A stretch of 35,674 bases of DNA from an uncultured Clostridia bacterium (lineage in GTDB: Bacteria > Bacillota > Clostridia > Oscillospirales > Oscillospiraceae): positions 1 through 35,674 of the forward strand of contig CAMUYE010000014.1 of the NCBI GenBank assembly GCA_947164825.1, in the 5' to 3' direction. Of this stretch, positions 29,778-35,674 are shown piece after piece. Made by a program: the position numbers and the translations under genes. The notes beneath the pieces were generated by a model. It was not told where the DNA came from and made no database searches. It saw nothing but the letters and a program-made list of their open reading frames with translations. The stretch's first letter is position 1. The number at the start of each line of letters is the position of its first letter.

Positions 29778-31963
29778 AGAGGGACTCCTTTCTCCTGCGC
29801 CTGCTGCTGGAATGGGTTCTGATCTGCGCGGGCGTTCTGTGCTCGCTGTACTGCCTGACCACGGCTTTCAGCCTGACGATGCCCACCGCGGTCCTGATCC
29901 TGGTCCCGATCCTGGCTCTGGCGTTCTGCCTGCTCTTCAACGGCAAGGTCGGCAAATTCTACGCGCTTGGCGTTTTGGGCCTGCTGCTGCTTCTGGCCTG
30001 GCTGCTCCGGGCGGAGCTTGTGGAAGGCTTTCGCAACCTTTGGGGCACCCTGGGCTCCATCTTCGCCAGGGGCTACGACCTGGTCCGGGATTATCTGCCC
30101 CAGGAGGAGACGAGCCCGGAGGACATCGGTCCCGCGCTGGTGAGCCTGGCTGTGCTGCAGACCTACGTCTGCGCGCTGTCCGTCCGGCTTTGGAAGCGGA
30201 CCGCTCCCGTGGGCCTCATGCTGCTGCTGAGCATTGCCCCCTGCTTTATTCTGCTTGATACGCATCCGTCTCTGCTTCCCCTGCTGACGGCGGTTTTTGT
30301 GGTGCTCGCTCTGAGCTTCAGCCAATCCTCCCGCCGCCGGGAGACCGGAGACGCGTCCAAAGCGATCCTCCTCTCGGCCCTGCTGTCCGTGGCCGTCCTG
30401 GGGCTTCTGCTGCTGATCTTTCCCCAAAAGACCTACAGCCCGCCCATCACCTGGAACGAGCTGACCAGCAAGCTGTCCCGCTGGGAACAGGCGCAGAATA
30501 TCCGCGGCAACACCAACGCCGGTCTGGCCGGAAACCCGGATGAGATCGACCTGGAGACCCTCGGATCCCTGCCGAATCGTCCGATCACTGCCCTCTACGT
30601 CACTTCCACCAAGGAGAGCTATCTCTATCTGCGGGGCAGCAGCTACATGAGCTTCGACGGAAAGCTCTGGACCCGCGGCGAGGTCTGGGAGGGAGACGGC
30701 AGAGCCGCGTATCCCTACCTGGGCAAGCCCGGCGAGGCGGTGCTCAGCATAGAGACCTACAACACCGAGCGTGCGCTGTTCACGGCCTATCAGATCGTCG
30801 AGCTGCCCGGCGGCAGCGTCTATTCCGACGCTTACGTCCAAAACACCGAGGAAGTGGACAGCTATTCCATGCGCTTTACCCTGGATCCCGATCCCGTGAC
30901 CCCGGACGAGACCTACAACGCCTGGGTCTATGCGCACTGTCTGGAGGTCCCGGAGCAGACCCGGAATGCGGTGCTGGCCTGGTGGAAGCAGGTGGACGGG
31001 CGGGACGCGCCCACGGAGCGGGTCACGACCGTCGTGACCGGCGATGAGAGCTTGATCCTCTCCGAGCCCTTGGATCCCGTCAAGACAGAAGCGTTTGCGC
31101 AGTCTGTGGCCGCTCAGGTCTCTCAGACCGCCCGCTACAGCCGCAATCCTCCCCGCGTACCCGTGGGCAGAGATTTCTGCGACTGGTTCCTCAATGATGC
31201 GGAAGAGGGCTACTGCGTCCATTACGCCACGGCCTGTACGGCCCTGCTGCGTTCCCTGGGCATCCCGGCCCGCTACGTCTCGGGCTACGTCAGCTCCGTG
31301 CCCGCGAACCGGCGCACCGAGCTCACGGTGCTCCAGGCCCACGCCTGGGTGGAGATCTGGTCCGGCGGCCGCTGGGTGGTGGTGGAGCCCACGCCTGACG
31401 ACGCCACGGAGTTCACTGGCCGAATCCCACTGGGCGGGGAAACGCAGCCTGAAACCACGAACAGCCCGGTGCCGCCGCCCTCGGAAGAGCTCACGGATCC
31501 TCCCCCCATCGTCAGTCCTCACGAGACGGAATCCGGCGAGCACCGGCTGCCCGACAGTACTGAGACAGAAGAGACCCACGCCTCCGGCCCCAGCAAAACG
31601 CCGGAGAAAAAAGTGGACATGACGGGCTATTGGATTTTCCTGGGTCTGGTGAGCTTTGTCGGCCTGGTGCTGGTCCGCCGGATCCTGATCCTGAAGCTCC
31701 GCCAGCGCCGGATCCGGCGCGCCAGGGGCAACGCCCGGGCGCGGCTGCTCTATCGCTATCTCGTGCGGCTGCACAAGCTGGGCAACAATCCCGTTCCGCC
31801 CGAGGCGACGGAGATCGCCAAAAAGGCCGCTTTCAGCCAGCATGAGCTCGACGAGGAGGAGCTCATCCGTATGCGCCAGTTCTACGACAAGCAGCGCTAC
31901 CTTCTCCAATACTACGGCTTCTGGAAGCGCGTTTGGTGCCGCTACGTCCTGGCAGTCATTTGA
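29774..31963 (+). CDS. Transglutaminase-like membrane protein (TgpA type)
   Basis: A 729-residue protein with about six N-terminal membrane helices (10-220), an extracytoplasmic transglutaminase-like domain (about 380-545), a Pro/Thr/Glu-rich linker (about 555-612) and one C-terminal helix (about 618-636) with a cytoplasmic tail. The catalytic Cys481 (GYCVHYATA) and His523 (QAHAWVEIW) are present. The third position, normally Asp in DPT, is Glu538 (VVEPTPDD). The GTG start at 29774 overlaps the DUF58 stop (GTGA) and has GGCGGAGG upstream. Likely task: protein cross-linking or hydrolysis at the cell surface, unproven. Confidence 0.93.
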   Translation: MKRDSFLLRLLLEWVLICAGVLCSLYCLTTAFSLTMPTAVLILVPILALAFCLLFNGKVGKFYALGVLGLLLLLAWLLRAELVEGFRNLWGTLGSIFARGYDLVRDYLPQEETSPEDIGPALVSLAVLQTYVCALSVRLWKRTAPVGLMLLLSIAPCFILLDTHPSLLPLLTAVFVVLALSFSQSSRRRETGDASKAILLSALLSVAVLGLLLLIFPQKTYSPPITWNELTSKLSRWEQAQNIRGNTNAGLAGNPDEIDLETLGSLPNRPITALYVTSTKESYLYLRGSSYMSFDGKLWTRGEVWEGDGRAAYPYLGKPGEAVLSIETYNTERALFTAYQIVELPGGSVYSDAYVQNTEEVDSYSMRFTLDPDPVTPDETYNAWVYAHCLEVPEQTRNAVLAWWKQVDGRDAPTERVTTVVTGDESLILSEPLDPVKTEAFAQSVAAQVSQTARYSRNPPRVPVGRDFCDWFLNDAEEGYCVHYATACTALLRSLGIPARYVSGYVSSVPANRRTELTVLQAHAWVEIWSGGRWVVVEPTPDDATEFTGRIPLGGETQPETTNSPVPPPSEELTDPPPIVSPHETESGEHRLPDSTETEETHASGPSKTPEKKVDMTGYWIFLGLVSFVGLVLVRRILILKLRQRRIRRARGNARARLLYRYLVRLHKLGNNPVPPEATEIAKKAAFSQHELDEEELIRMRQFYDKQRYLLQYYGFWKRVWCRYVLAVI

Positions 31964-31985
31964 TCCGAACCCGGTTGAATAATCA

Positions 31986-32026
31986 CGCTCCCGGAACCGC
32001 ACGCAGCGGTCCCGGGAGCGTTTTTC
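31986..32026 (+). terminator. Terminator of MoxR operon
   Basis: A 15-bp stem with one mismatch (arms 31986-32000 and 32006-32020) and a 5-base loop is followed by TTTTTCC. Confidence 0.85.
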
Positions 32027-32076
32027 CTGTATGGGTCCCATGGAGGCTTGAAGAGGAAAGACTGAAAACTGCCGAA

Positions 32077-32286
32077 TCATCGCTCCATCTGTCTGTGCGA
32101 TGATTCAGAGTCTGACGAAGAGCCCGGACCGGTGAGCTCGCGTAGTCTGAGCTCAAAGATCTGACCGCCTTGCATGACCACGATATAGCGGTTTTCTCTG
32201 TCAAATGTCTGTATATTTTCAATGTCGAAAGCGTCGCATTCATTGATCAAATCAAATAACGTATCCTTAAACACAGTGAACTCCAT
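32077..32286 (-). CDS. Small hypothetical protein
   Basis: A 69-residue acidic protein beginning MEFTVFKDTLFDLINECDAF with a short beta-rich middle (NRYIVVMQGGQIFELRLREL) and a Ser/Glu/Arg tail. The start at 32286 is 7 bases after CGGAGG; an ATG two codons earlier sits on the site itself. It is divergent from the XRE gene and shares the inverted-repeat region with it, so the XRE protein probably controls it. A toxin, antitoxin or small regulatory protein is possible; no family was recognised. Confidence 0.7.
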   Translation of the reverse strand: MEFTVFKDTLFDLINECDAFDIENIQTFDRENRYIVVMQGGQIFELRLRELTGPGSSSDSESSHRQMER

Positions 32287-32326
32287 AGACATACCTCCGG
32301 AAATTTCGTTCCACCACCATAGAATA

Positions 32327-32348
32327 TGACAAATAATCATATTTGTCA
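32327..32348. promoter_or_regulatory. Inverted-repeat operator between divergent genes
   Basis: TGACAAATA (32327-32335) and TATTTGTCA (32340-32348) form a perfect 9-bp inverted repeat with a 4-base centre. A second, shorter palindrome (CCATA/TATGG, 32361-32376) sits next to the XRE start. These are likely binding sites for the XRE protein. Confidence 0.65.
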
Positions 32349-32383
32349 ACATAAAAAATGCCATAATGTCATATGGTGATGGT

Positions 32384-32596
32384 ATGGAAAACAATCTGAA
32401 AAAGCTGCGCAAGGCGAAAAAGATGACGCAGATCGCCGTGCAGATGGCAACGGGGATCGATCAGGCGCTGCTTTCCAAGTATGAAAACGGAAGCAGGGTG
32501 CCCACAACCGAGAATCTTCTTCTGCTGGCGGAGTTCTATCACGTCAGCCTGGATTATCTGCTCTGCCGCACAGAGAACCCTGCCGTGAATCGATAG
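32384..32596 (+). CDS. Small XRE-family transcriptional regulator
   Basis: A 70-residue protein that is essentially one helix-turn-helix domain: NNLKKLRKAKKMTQIAVQMA, then QALLSKYENGSRVPTTENLL and a final helix LDYLLCRTENP. Size and form match Cro/CI-like autoregulators of small operons and toxin-antitoxin pairs. The start at 32384 has only a weak GGTGATGG site; an in-frame codon 6 residues upstream lies in the operator region. A terminator follows directly. Confidence 0.88.
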   Translation: MENNLKKLRKAKKMTQIAVQMATGIDQALLSKYENGSRVPTTENLLLLAEFYHVSLDYLLCRTENPAVNR

Positions 32597-32601
32597 CATA
32601 T

Positions 32602-32638
32602 AAAAGGACCGACTTCCCGCGAAGCCGGTCCTTTTCAT
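32602..32638. terminator. Terminator after XRE gene
   Basis: AAAAGGACCG..CTTC pairs with GAAG..CGGTCCTTTT around CCGC, with one mismatch and A/T runs on both sides, so it could serve both strands. Confidence 0.8.
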
Positions 32639-32642
32639 TTCT

Positions 32643-32668
32643 GTGTTTCAAATGGCAATTTGAAACAC
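32643..32668. repeat. Short hairpin
   Basis: GTGTTTCAAAT pairs perfectly with ATTTGAAACAC around GGCA, between the XRE terminator and the insertion-like element. There is no T run, so it is not a standard terminator. Confidence 0.6.
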
Positions 32669-32675
32669 ACCGAAA

Positions 32676-32793
32676 CTTTCAACTTTCAACGTATCTATTC
32701 AGTCGCCCCGCAGGCGCCCTCTTTTGAGCAAAAGAGGGCATTGACGTGGTCCCGTAACGGAGGCTACTGAATAGCTACCTTTCAACTTTCAAC
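32676..32793. repeat. Insertion-like hairpin element flanked by 15-bp direct repeats
   Basis: The 15-bp sequence CTTTCAACTTTCAAC occurs at 32676-32690 and again at 32779-32793. Between them an 88-bp segment has inverted ends (CTATTCAGT at 32695-32703 and ACTGAATAG at 32766-32774; outermost GTA/TAC). It encloses further hairpins (CCCTCTTTT/AAAAGAGGG type). This looks like a small non-autonomous element inserted in a TTTCAAC repeat tract. Confidence 0.65.
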
Positions 32794-32821
32794 TCGGCTT
32801 TATGCCAGCTTGCTCAGAGAC

Positions 32822-33727
32822 TCAACCGTTCAGATACTGGACCGCCGCGGTGGCGGCCACGGCGCCGTCGGAGGCGGCGGTGACGAGCTGGCGGAGCTCC
32901 TTGGTGCGGACGTCTCCGGCGACGAAGACGCCGGGGAGCTTCGTGCGGCAGTCCTCTCCGGCCACGGCGCAGCCGCTCTCGTCCACCTCGATCAGCGCCC
33001 GGAAGCACTCGTTTTCCGGCACCCGGCCCACGGCCACGAAGAGGCCCTTGACCTCCAGGACCCGCTTCTCGCCGGTCAGCTTGTCCATTACCTCCACGCC
33101 GCTCAGGCGCTTGTCGCCCAGCAGGGCGGTGACGGTGGAATTCAGAACGAACTCCACGTTCTCCTTCTCCCGCAGGGCGGCCACGGCGGCCTCCTCGCCC
33201 CGGAAGGAATCCCGCCGGTGGATCAGGTAGACCTTGTTGGCCAGCTCTGCCAGGTAGAGGGCGTCCTCCAGGGCGGTGTTGCCGCCCCCGACCACCGCCA
33301 CGTCCCGGCGGCGGAAGAAGTTGCCGTCGCAGGTGGCGCAGTAGGAGACGCCCTTGCCCGTGAGCTCCGCCTCCCGGTCCACGCCCAGCTTCCGGTTTTC
33401 GGAGCCGGTGGCCAGAATCACGGCCCCGGCCTCGTATTCGGCGGCGGTGCTGCGGACCTTTTTGCGCTTGCCCAGGTCCTCCACGGCCACGACCTTCTCC
33501 AGCCGGACCTCGGCCCCCAGGCCCACGGCCTGCGCGTAGAGGGCGTTGGCGAAATCCGCACCGGAGATATGGGCCGCCGCGGGATAATTCTCAATGTCGG
33601 GGGTGTTGATGATCTGTCCGCCCCAAGCCTTCGCCTCCAGCACCAGCACGGACTTGGCCGCCCGCCGGGCATAGATGGCCGCCGTCAGCCCCGCCGGTCC
33701 CGCGCCGACGATCACAATGTCGTACAT
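32822..33727 (-). CDS. trxB: Thioredoxin reductase
   Basis: A 301-residue FAD flavoprotein that passes electrons from NAD(P)H to thioredoxin. The FAD motif GAGPAG is at 8-13, the redox pair is Cys130 and Cys133 in YCATCDG, the nucleotide motif GGGNTALE is at 147-154, and HRRDSFRG matches the NADPH-preferring HRRxxxR pattern. The C-terminal FVAGDVR and AASDGAVAA close the FAD site. Start at 33727 follows ACGGAGGA. It lies 49 bases downstream of trxA and is probably cotranscribed with it. Confidence 0.97.
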   Translation of the reverse strand: MYDIVIVGAGPAGLTAAIYARRAAKSVLVLEAKAWGGQIINTPDIENYPAAAHISGADFANALYAQAVGLGAEVRLEKVVAVEDLGKRKKVRSTAAEYEAGAVILATGSENRKLGVDREAELTGKGVSYCATCDGNFFRRRDVAVVGGGNTALEDALYLAELANKVYLIHRRDSFRGEEAAVAALREKENVEFVLNSTVTALLGDKRLSGVEVMDKLTGEKRVLEVKGLFVAVGRVPENECFRALIEVDESGCAVAGEDCRTKLPGVFVAGDVRTKELRQLVTAASDGAVAATAAVQYLNG

Positions 33728-33776
33728 AGTATTCCTCCGTTCTCAGATGAAGTATTGCCTTGCGTCAGCAAATACT

Positions 33777-34085
33777 TCATGCGAGCAGCGCGAGCACTGC
33801 CTCCTTCGGCACCAGTCCCACGGAGCGGTCGACCTCGGCGCCGTCTTTGAAGAGCACCAGGCAGGGGATGGAGAAGACGCCGTACTCTTCGGCCAGATCC
33901 ATGTTCTCGTCGATGTCCACACCAAGGACGGCCACGTCGGGCCGCTCGGCAGCGATCTGATCCAGGGTGGGCTTGAGCATACGGCAGGGGCCGCACCAGG
34001 TGGCGTTGAAGTCCACCAGCACGGGCTTGTCGGATTTGAGCACGACTTCCTCGAAGTCGGCGGAAGTGATTTCACGGATTGCCAT
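33777..34085 (-). CDS. trxA: Thioredoxin
   Basis: A 102-residue thioredoxin with the active site WCGPC at 30-34, preceded by VLVDFNAT, and the conserved cis-Pro segment FSIPCLVLF. It carries an additional Cys in that cis-Pro segment. The start at 34085 (MAIREITS) follows AAGGAGGA; the frame stays open ten codons upstream without a site. It reduces disulfides and supplies peroxidases, possibly the neighbouring glutathione-peroxidase homologue, with trxB recycling it. Confidence 0.97.
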   Translation of the reverse strand: MAIREITSADFEEVVLKSDKPVLVDFNATWCGPCRMLKPTLDQIAAERPDVAVLGVDIDENMDLAEEYGVFSIPCLVLFKDGAEVDRSVGLVPKEAVLALLA

Positions 34086-34134
34086 AGTTGTTTCCTCCTT
34101 GTTGTGTTCTGTCAAGTATGATTTCCCTTTTTTG

Positions 34135-34163
34135 ATGATAGCATACGGCCGCGGGCTTGTAAA
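34135..34163 (-). promoter_or_regulatory. Promoter of trxA-trxB
   Basis: Minus strand TTTACA (34163-34158) and TATCAT (34140-34135) are 17 bases apart, 49 bases upstream of the trxA start. Confidence 0.7.
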
Positions 34164-34195
34164 GCCCTGTTTTTACAGCAGCCTTTTGATCTGTT

Positions 34196-34738
34196 TTACA
34201 GCAGCCCTTGAATCGTCTCCTCCAGCTCCGTGGGATCCGCGATGGGGGAGAGGCGGCGGAGGACCTTGCCCTCCCGGTCCACCAGGAACTTGGTGAAGTT
34301 CCAGCGGATGTCGTTGGGGGCCTTGCAGGTGGTGCTGATCTTGCTGATCGCGGCCATGGCGGCTTTGGCCTTGATGCCTTTCACGGGCTCGTCGGCGGGG
34401 GCCTCGGCCTTCAGCCAGGAAAAAAGGGGATCGGCGGTCTCGCCGTTGACGTCGATTTTTCGGAACTGGTCGAACTGGGTCTTGTATTTGCCGGTGCAGA
34501 AGGCGTGGATCTCTTCGTCCTCGCCGGGGGCTTGATGGCCGAACTGGTTGCAGGGAAAGTCCAGGACTTCCAGCCCCTGCTCGTGATAGCTCTCGTAAAG
34601 GCGCTCCAGGGCCTCATACTGGGGCGTGAAGCCGCAGCCGGTGGCGGTGTTGACGATGAGCAGGACCTTGCCCCGGAGCTGGGAGAGAGCGAAGTCCTCG
34701 CCCTTGCGGGTCTTGACGGAAAGTTCATAAAGCGACAT
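34196..34738 (-). CDS. Glutathione peroxidase family thiol peroxidase
   Basis: A 180-residue peroxidase of the GPx family. The peroxidatic residue is Cys35 in NTATGCGFTPQY (no selenocysteine codon). Gln65 (FPCNQFGHQ) and the WNFTKFLVD tryptophan/asparagine complete the catalytic tetrad. Bacterial Cys-GPx enzymes usually take electrons from thioredoxin, which suits the adjacent trxA and trxB. The start at 34738 (MSLYELSV) is 9 bases after AGGAGG; an ATG three codons earlier lies on the site itself. Its promoter carries an OhrR-like palindrome, which suggests peroxide control. Confidence 0.95.
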   Translation of the reverse strand: MSLYELSVKTRKGEDFALSQLRGKVLLIVNTATGCGFTPQYEALERLYESYHEQGLEVLDFPCNQFGHQAPGEDEEIHAFCTGKYKTQFDQFRKIDVNGETADPLFSWLKAEAPADEPVKGIKAKAAMAAISKISTTCKAPNDIRWNFTKFLVDREGKVLRRLSPIADPTELEETIQGLL

Positions 34739-34765
34739 GATGTGCATCCTCCTAAATAAATTTTT

Positions 34766-34780
34766 TACAATTAGATTGTA
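34766..34780. promoter_or_regulatory. OhrR-like palindrome at the peroxidase promoter
   Basis: TACAATTAGATTGTA differs by one base from the B. subtilis OhrR operator core TACAATTAAATTGTA as I recall it. It covers the -10 element and start region of the peroxidase promoter. An overlapping palindrome TTGTAT-CAA-ATACAA lies at 34776-34790. Confidence 0.55.
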
Positions 34781-34803
34781 TCAAATACAAATGAATTTGT
34801 CAA
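34775..34803 (-). promoter_or_regulatory. Promoter of peroxidase gene
   Basis: Minus strand TTGACA (34803-34798) and TACAAT (34780-34775) are 17 bases apart, about 36 bases upstream of the start codon. Confidence 0.85.
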
Positions 34804-34850
34804 GATGCCTTTGTAAACATTTTGTAAAGAAATATTTTTGCCGCACCCTC

Positions 34851-34879
34851 TTGACAGGGAGGCGGGCTTGTGGTATATA
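34851..34879 (+). promoter_or_regulatory. Promoter of riboswitch-flotillin transcript
   Basis: TTGACA (34851-34856) and TATATA (34874-34879) are 17 bases apart. Transcription would begin near 34886, just before the aptamer. Confidence 0.85.
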
Positions 34880-34896
34880 TCAATCACAAGTTCACA

Positions 34897-34990
34897 GCGC
34901 TCTTGAGGGAGTAGTACCCCGGAAGGGGAGGCGCGGCCGTCAGCCCGCTGCAATGCAGCCGGTCCGCCTTGAAACACGAGACTCATGCAG
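34897..34990 (+). ncRNA. Probable yybP-ykoY (manganese) riboswitch aptamer
   Basis: The three hallmark pieces occur in order: GGAGTAG (34908-34914), CCGTCA (34937-34942) and AGA (34979-34981). TGAG just before the first piece pairs with CTCA just after the last one to form the closing P1 helix. This is the arrangement of B. subtilis yybP (AAAGG-GGAGUAG ... AAGA-CCUUU). CCCC-GGAA-GGGG and CTGCAATGCAG form side hairpins. The family senses Mn2+ and usually turns genes on. The assignment is from conserved sequence and pairing by eye. Confidence 0.7.
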
Positions 34991-35023
34991 GACAGAGGTC
35001 CGGCATGGGTTCTTTTGTTTTTC
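34981..35023 (+). terminator. Riboswitch-linked terminator
   Basis: ACTCATGC pairs with GCATGGGT (two G-U pairs), with an inner GGAC/GTCC stem, followed by TCTTTTGTTTTT. The 5' arm contains the CTCA needed for riboswitch P1, so aptamer folding and termination exclude each other. Ligand would be expected to allow read-through. Confidence 0.7.
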
Positions 35024-35145
35024 GGGGGGCGCCTTCGACGGGCCGCTGCCGCTCCGCGGCGCGCCGTCAGGGGCCGCCGCGCCGCCCCGCAGTCCTCCCG
35101 GAGCCTGTGAAGCAGCAGCCCGACAGACAAAAAGGAGGTATTACC

Positions 35146-35674
35146 ATGCGCACGATTTTTGCATCCGCTCTCTTCTCCGGCCTGGGCAGGGGCTGGACGA
35201 TCGTTCCCATCATCCTGGCCGTGATCGTCGTGGTCATTGTTCTGGCCATGGGCTACGTCAAGTCCCCGCCCGATCAGGCCTACATCATCTCCGGCCTGAA
35301 AAAAGACAGCCGCATCCTGGTGGGCCGGGCAGGCGTGAAGGTCCCCTTCTTTGAGAGACTGGACAAGCTCTACCTGGGCCAGATGACCGTGGACATCAAG
35401 ACCGAGCAGTCCGTCCCCACCAACGATTTTATCAACGTAAACGTGGACGCGGTGGCCAAGGTCCGCATCGCAAATTCCAGCGAAGGCATCAAGCTGGCCG
35501 CCAAAAACTTCCTGAACATGCGGCCCGAGAAGATCGCCGCGGAGCTTCAGGACAGCCTTCAGGGCAACATGCGTGAAATCATCGGCACCCTCTCGCTGAA
35601 GGACATCAACACCGACCGCGACTCCTTCTCCGACCAGGTGATGATGAAGGCCGCCAAGGACATGGACAAGCTGG
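35146..35674 (+). CDS. Flotillin/SPFH-domain membrane protein (partial, runs off right edge)
   Basis: The first 176 residues of a flotillin-like protein. A short N-terminus is followed by one membrane helix (about 17-36, WTIVPIILAVIVVVIVLAMG). The SPFH domain begins PPDQAYIISGLKKDSRILVG and continues through VPFFERLDKLYLGQMTVDI and a FloT-like segment ending REIIGTLSLKDI. Flotillins organise membrane microdomains and affect signalling and secretion. Start at 35146 follows AAAAGGAGGT. It lies about 120 bases after the riboswitch terminator and would be controlled by it. The C-terminal coiled-coil part is outside the window. Confidence 0.93.
   Translation, partial: MRTIFASALFSGLGRGWTIVPIILAVIVVVIVLAMGYVKSPPDQAYIISGLKKDSRILVGRAGVKVPFFERLDKLYLGQMTVDIKTEQSVPTNDFINVNVDAVAKVRIANSSEGIKLAAKNFLNMRPEKIAAELQDSLQGNMREIIGTLSLKDINTDRDSFSDQVMMKAAKDMDKL

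Noticed and set aside
29594..32080. An 828-codon minus-strand frame over the DUF58 and transglutaminase genes
   Set aside because: It is antisense to two conserved genes, Gln/Gly/Arg-rich, without a start site or domain.
34630..34640. Selenocysteine in the glutathione peroxidase
   Set aside because: The peroxidatic codon is TGC (Cys), not TGA, and no interruption of the frame is present.

Overview
The window looks like chromosome from a GC-rich, anaerobic, spore-forming Firmicute, probably a Clostridia/Oscillospiraceae-type gut bacterium. The evidence is an alpha/beta-type SASP gene with a sigma-G-like promoter, strong AGGAGG ribosome binding sites, canonical TTGACA-17-TATAAT promoters, FeoA/FeoB ferrous-iron uptake, an iron-type alcohol dehydrogenase, an SLH-domain surface peptidase and MoxR/DUF58/transglutaminase genes. 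The taxonomic placement is inference; no rRNA gene is present.

Layout. 1-4685 is an iron module. On the minus strand a promoter drives feoA-feoA-feoB and a FeoB-associated Cys-rich peptide (cut by the window edge). On the plus strand are a DtxR-family regulator and a DUF3793 gene. Near-identical GGTTAG-N6-CTAACC palindromes lie at the feo promoter, between feoA and feoB, and at the DUF3793 promoter, which suggests one small metal regulon. 5053-5250 is a SASP gene.

5449-19069 is the most interesting part: a probable kinase-free sulfosugar pathway. It holds a YihQ-clade GH31 glycosidase, a GPH sugar symporter, a FucI-like isomerase (minus strand), a split transketolase, an RpiB-like isomerase, an iron-type alcohol dehydrogenase, an EamA exporter, a DUF4867 cupin-like protein and a YgjP-type metallohydrolase. 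Together these fit the sulfo-transketolase route: sulfoquinovose is isomerised to sulfofructose, transketolase removes two C2 units with an isomerase step between, and sulfoacetaldehyde is reduced to isethionate and exported. Two sulfonate-pocket residues of the GH31 differ from YihQ, so the substrate is not proven. Ankyrin-repeat, LD-carboxypeptidase and hypothetical genes interrupt the cluster.

19179-26731 holds a secreted papain-like protease with SLH repeats, an M14 peptidase with LysM, an XRE-TPR regulator, aldose 1-epimerase, threonine aldolase and an AT-richer VanZ-like gene. 27010-31963 carries a stand-alone nucleotidyltransferase and a MoxR-DUF58-transglutaminase operon. 32077-32596 is a divergent small gene/XRE pair around an inverted-repeat operator. 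32822-34738 is a redox cluster (trxB, trxA, glutathione peroxidase) with an OhrR-like box. At the right edge a flotillin gene follows what appears to be a yybP-ykoY manganese riboswitch with a terminator.

Intergenic regions carry several repeat families: chains of small hairpins closed by GTAGGGA/TCCCTAC ends, CAATTCATG-spaced hairpins, and runs of 7-bp direct repeats. No tRNA, rRNA, CRISPR array or transposase was seen.
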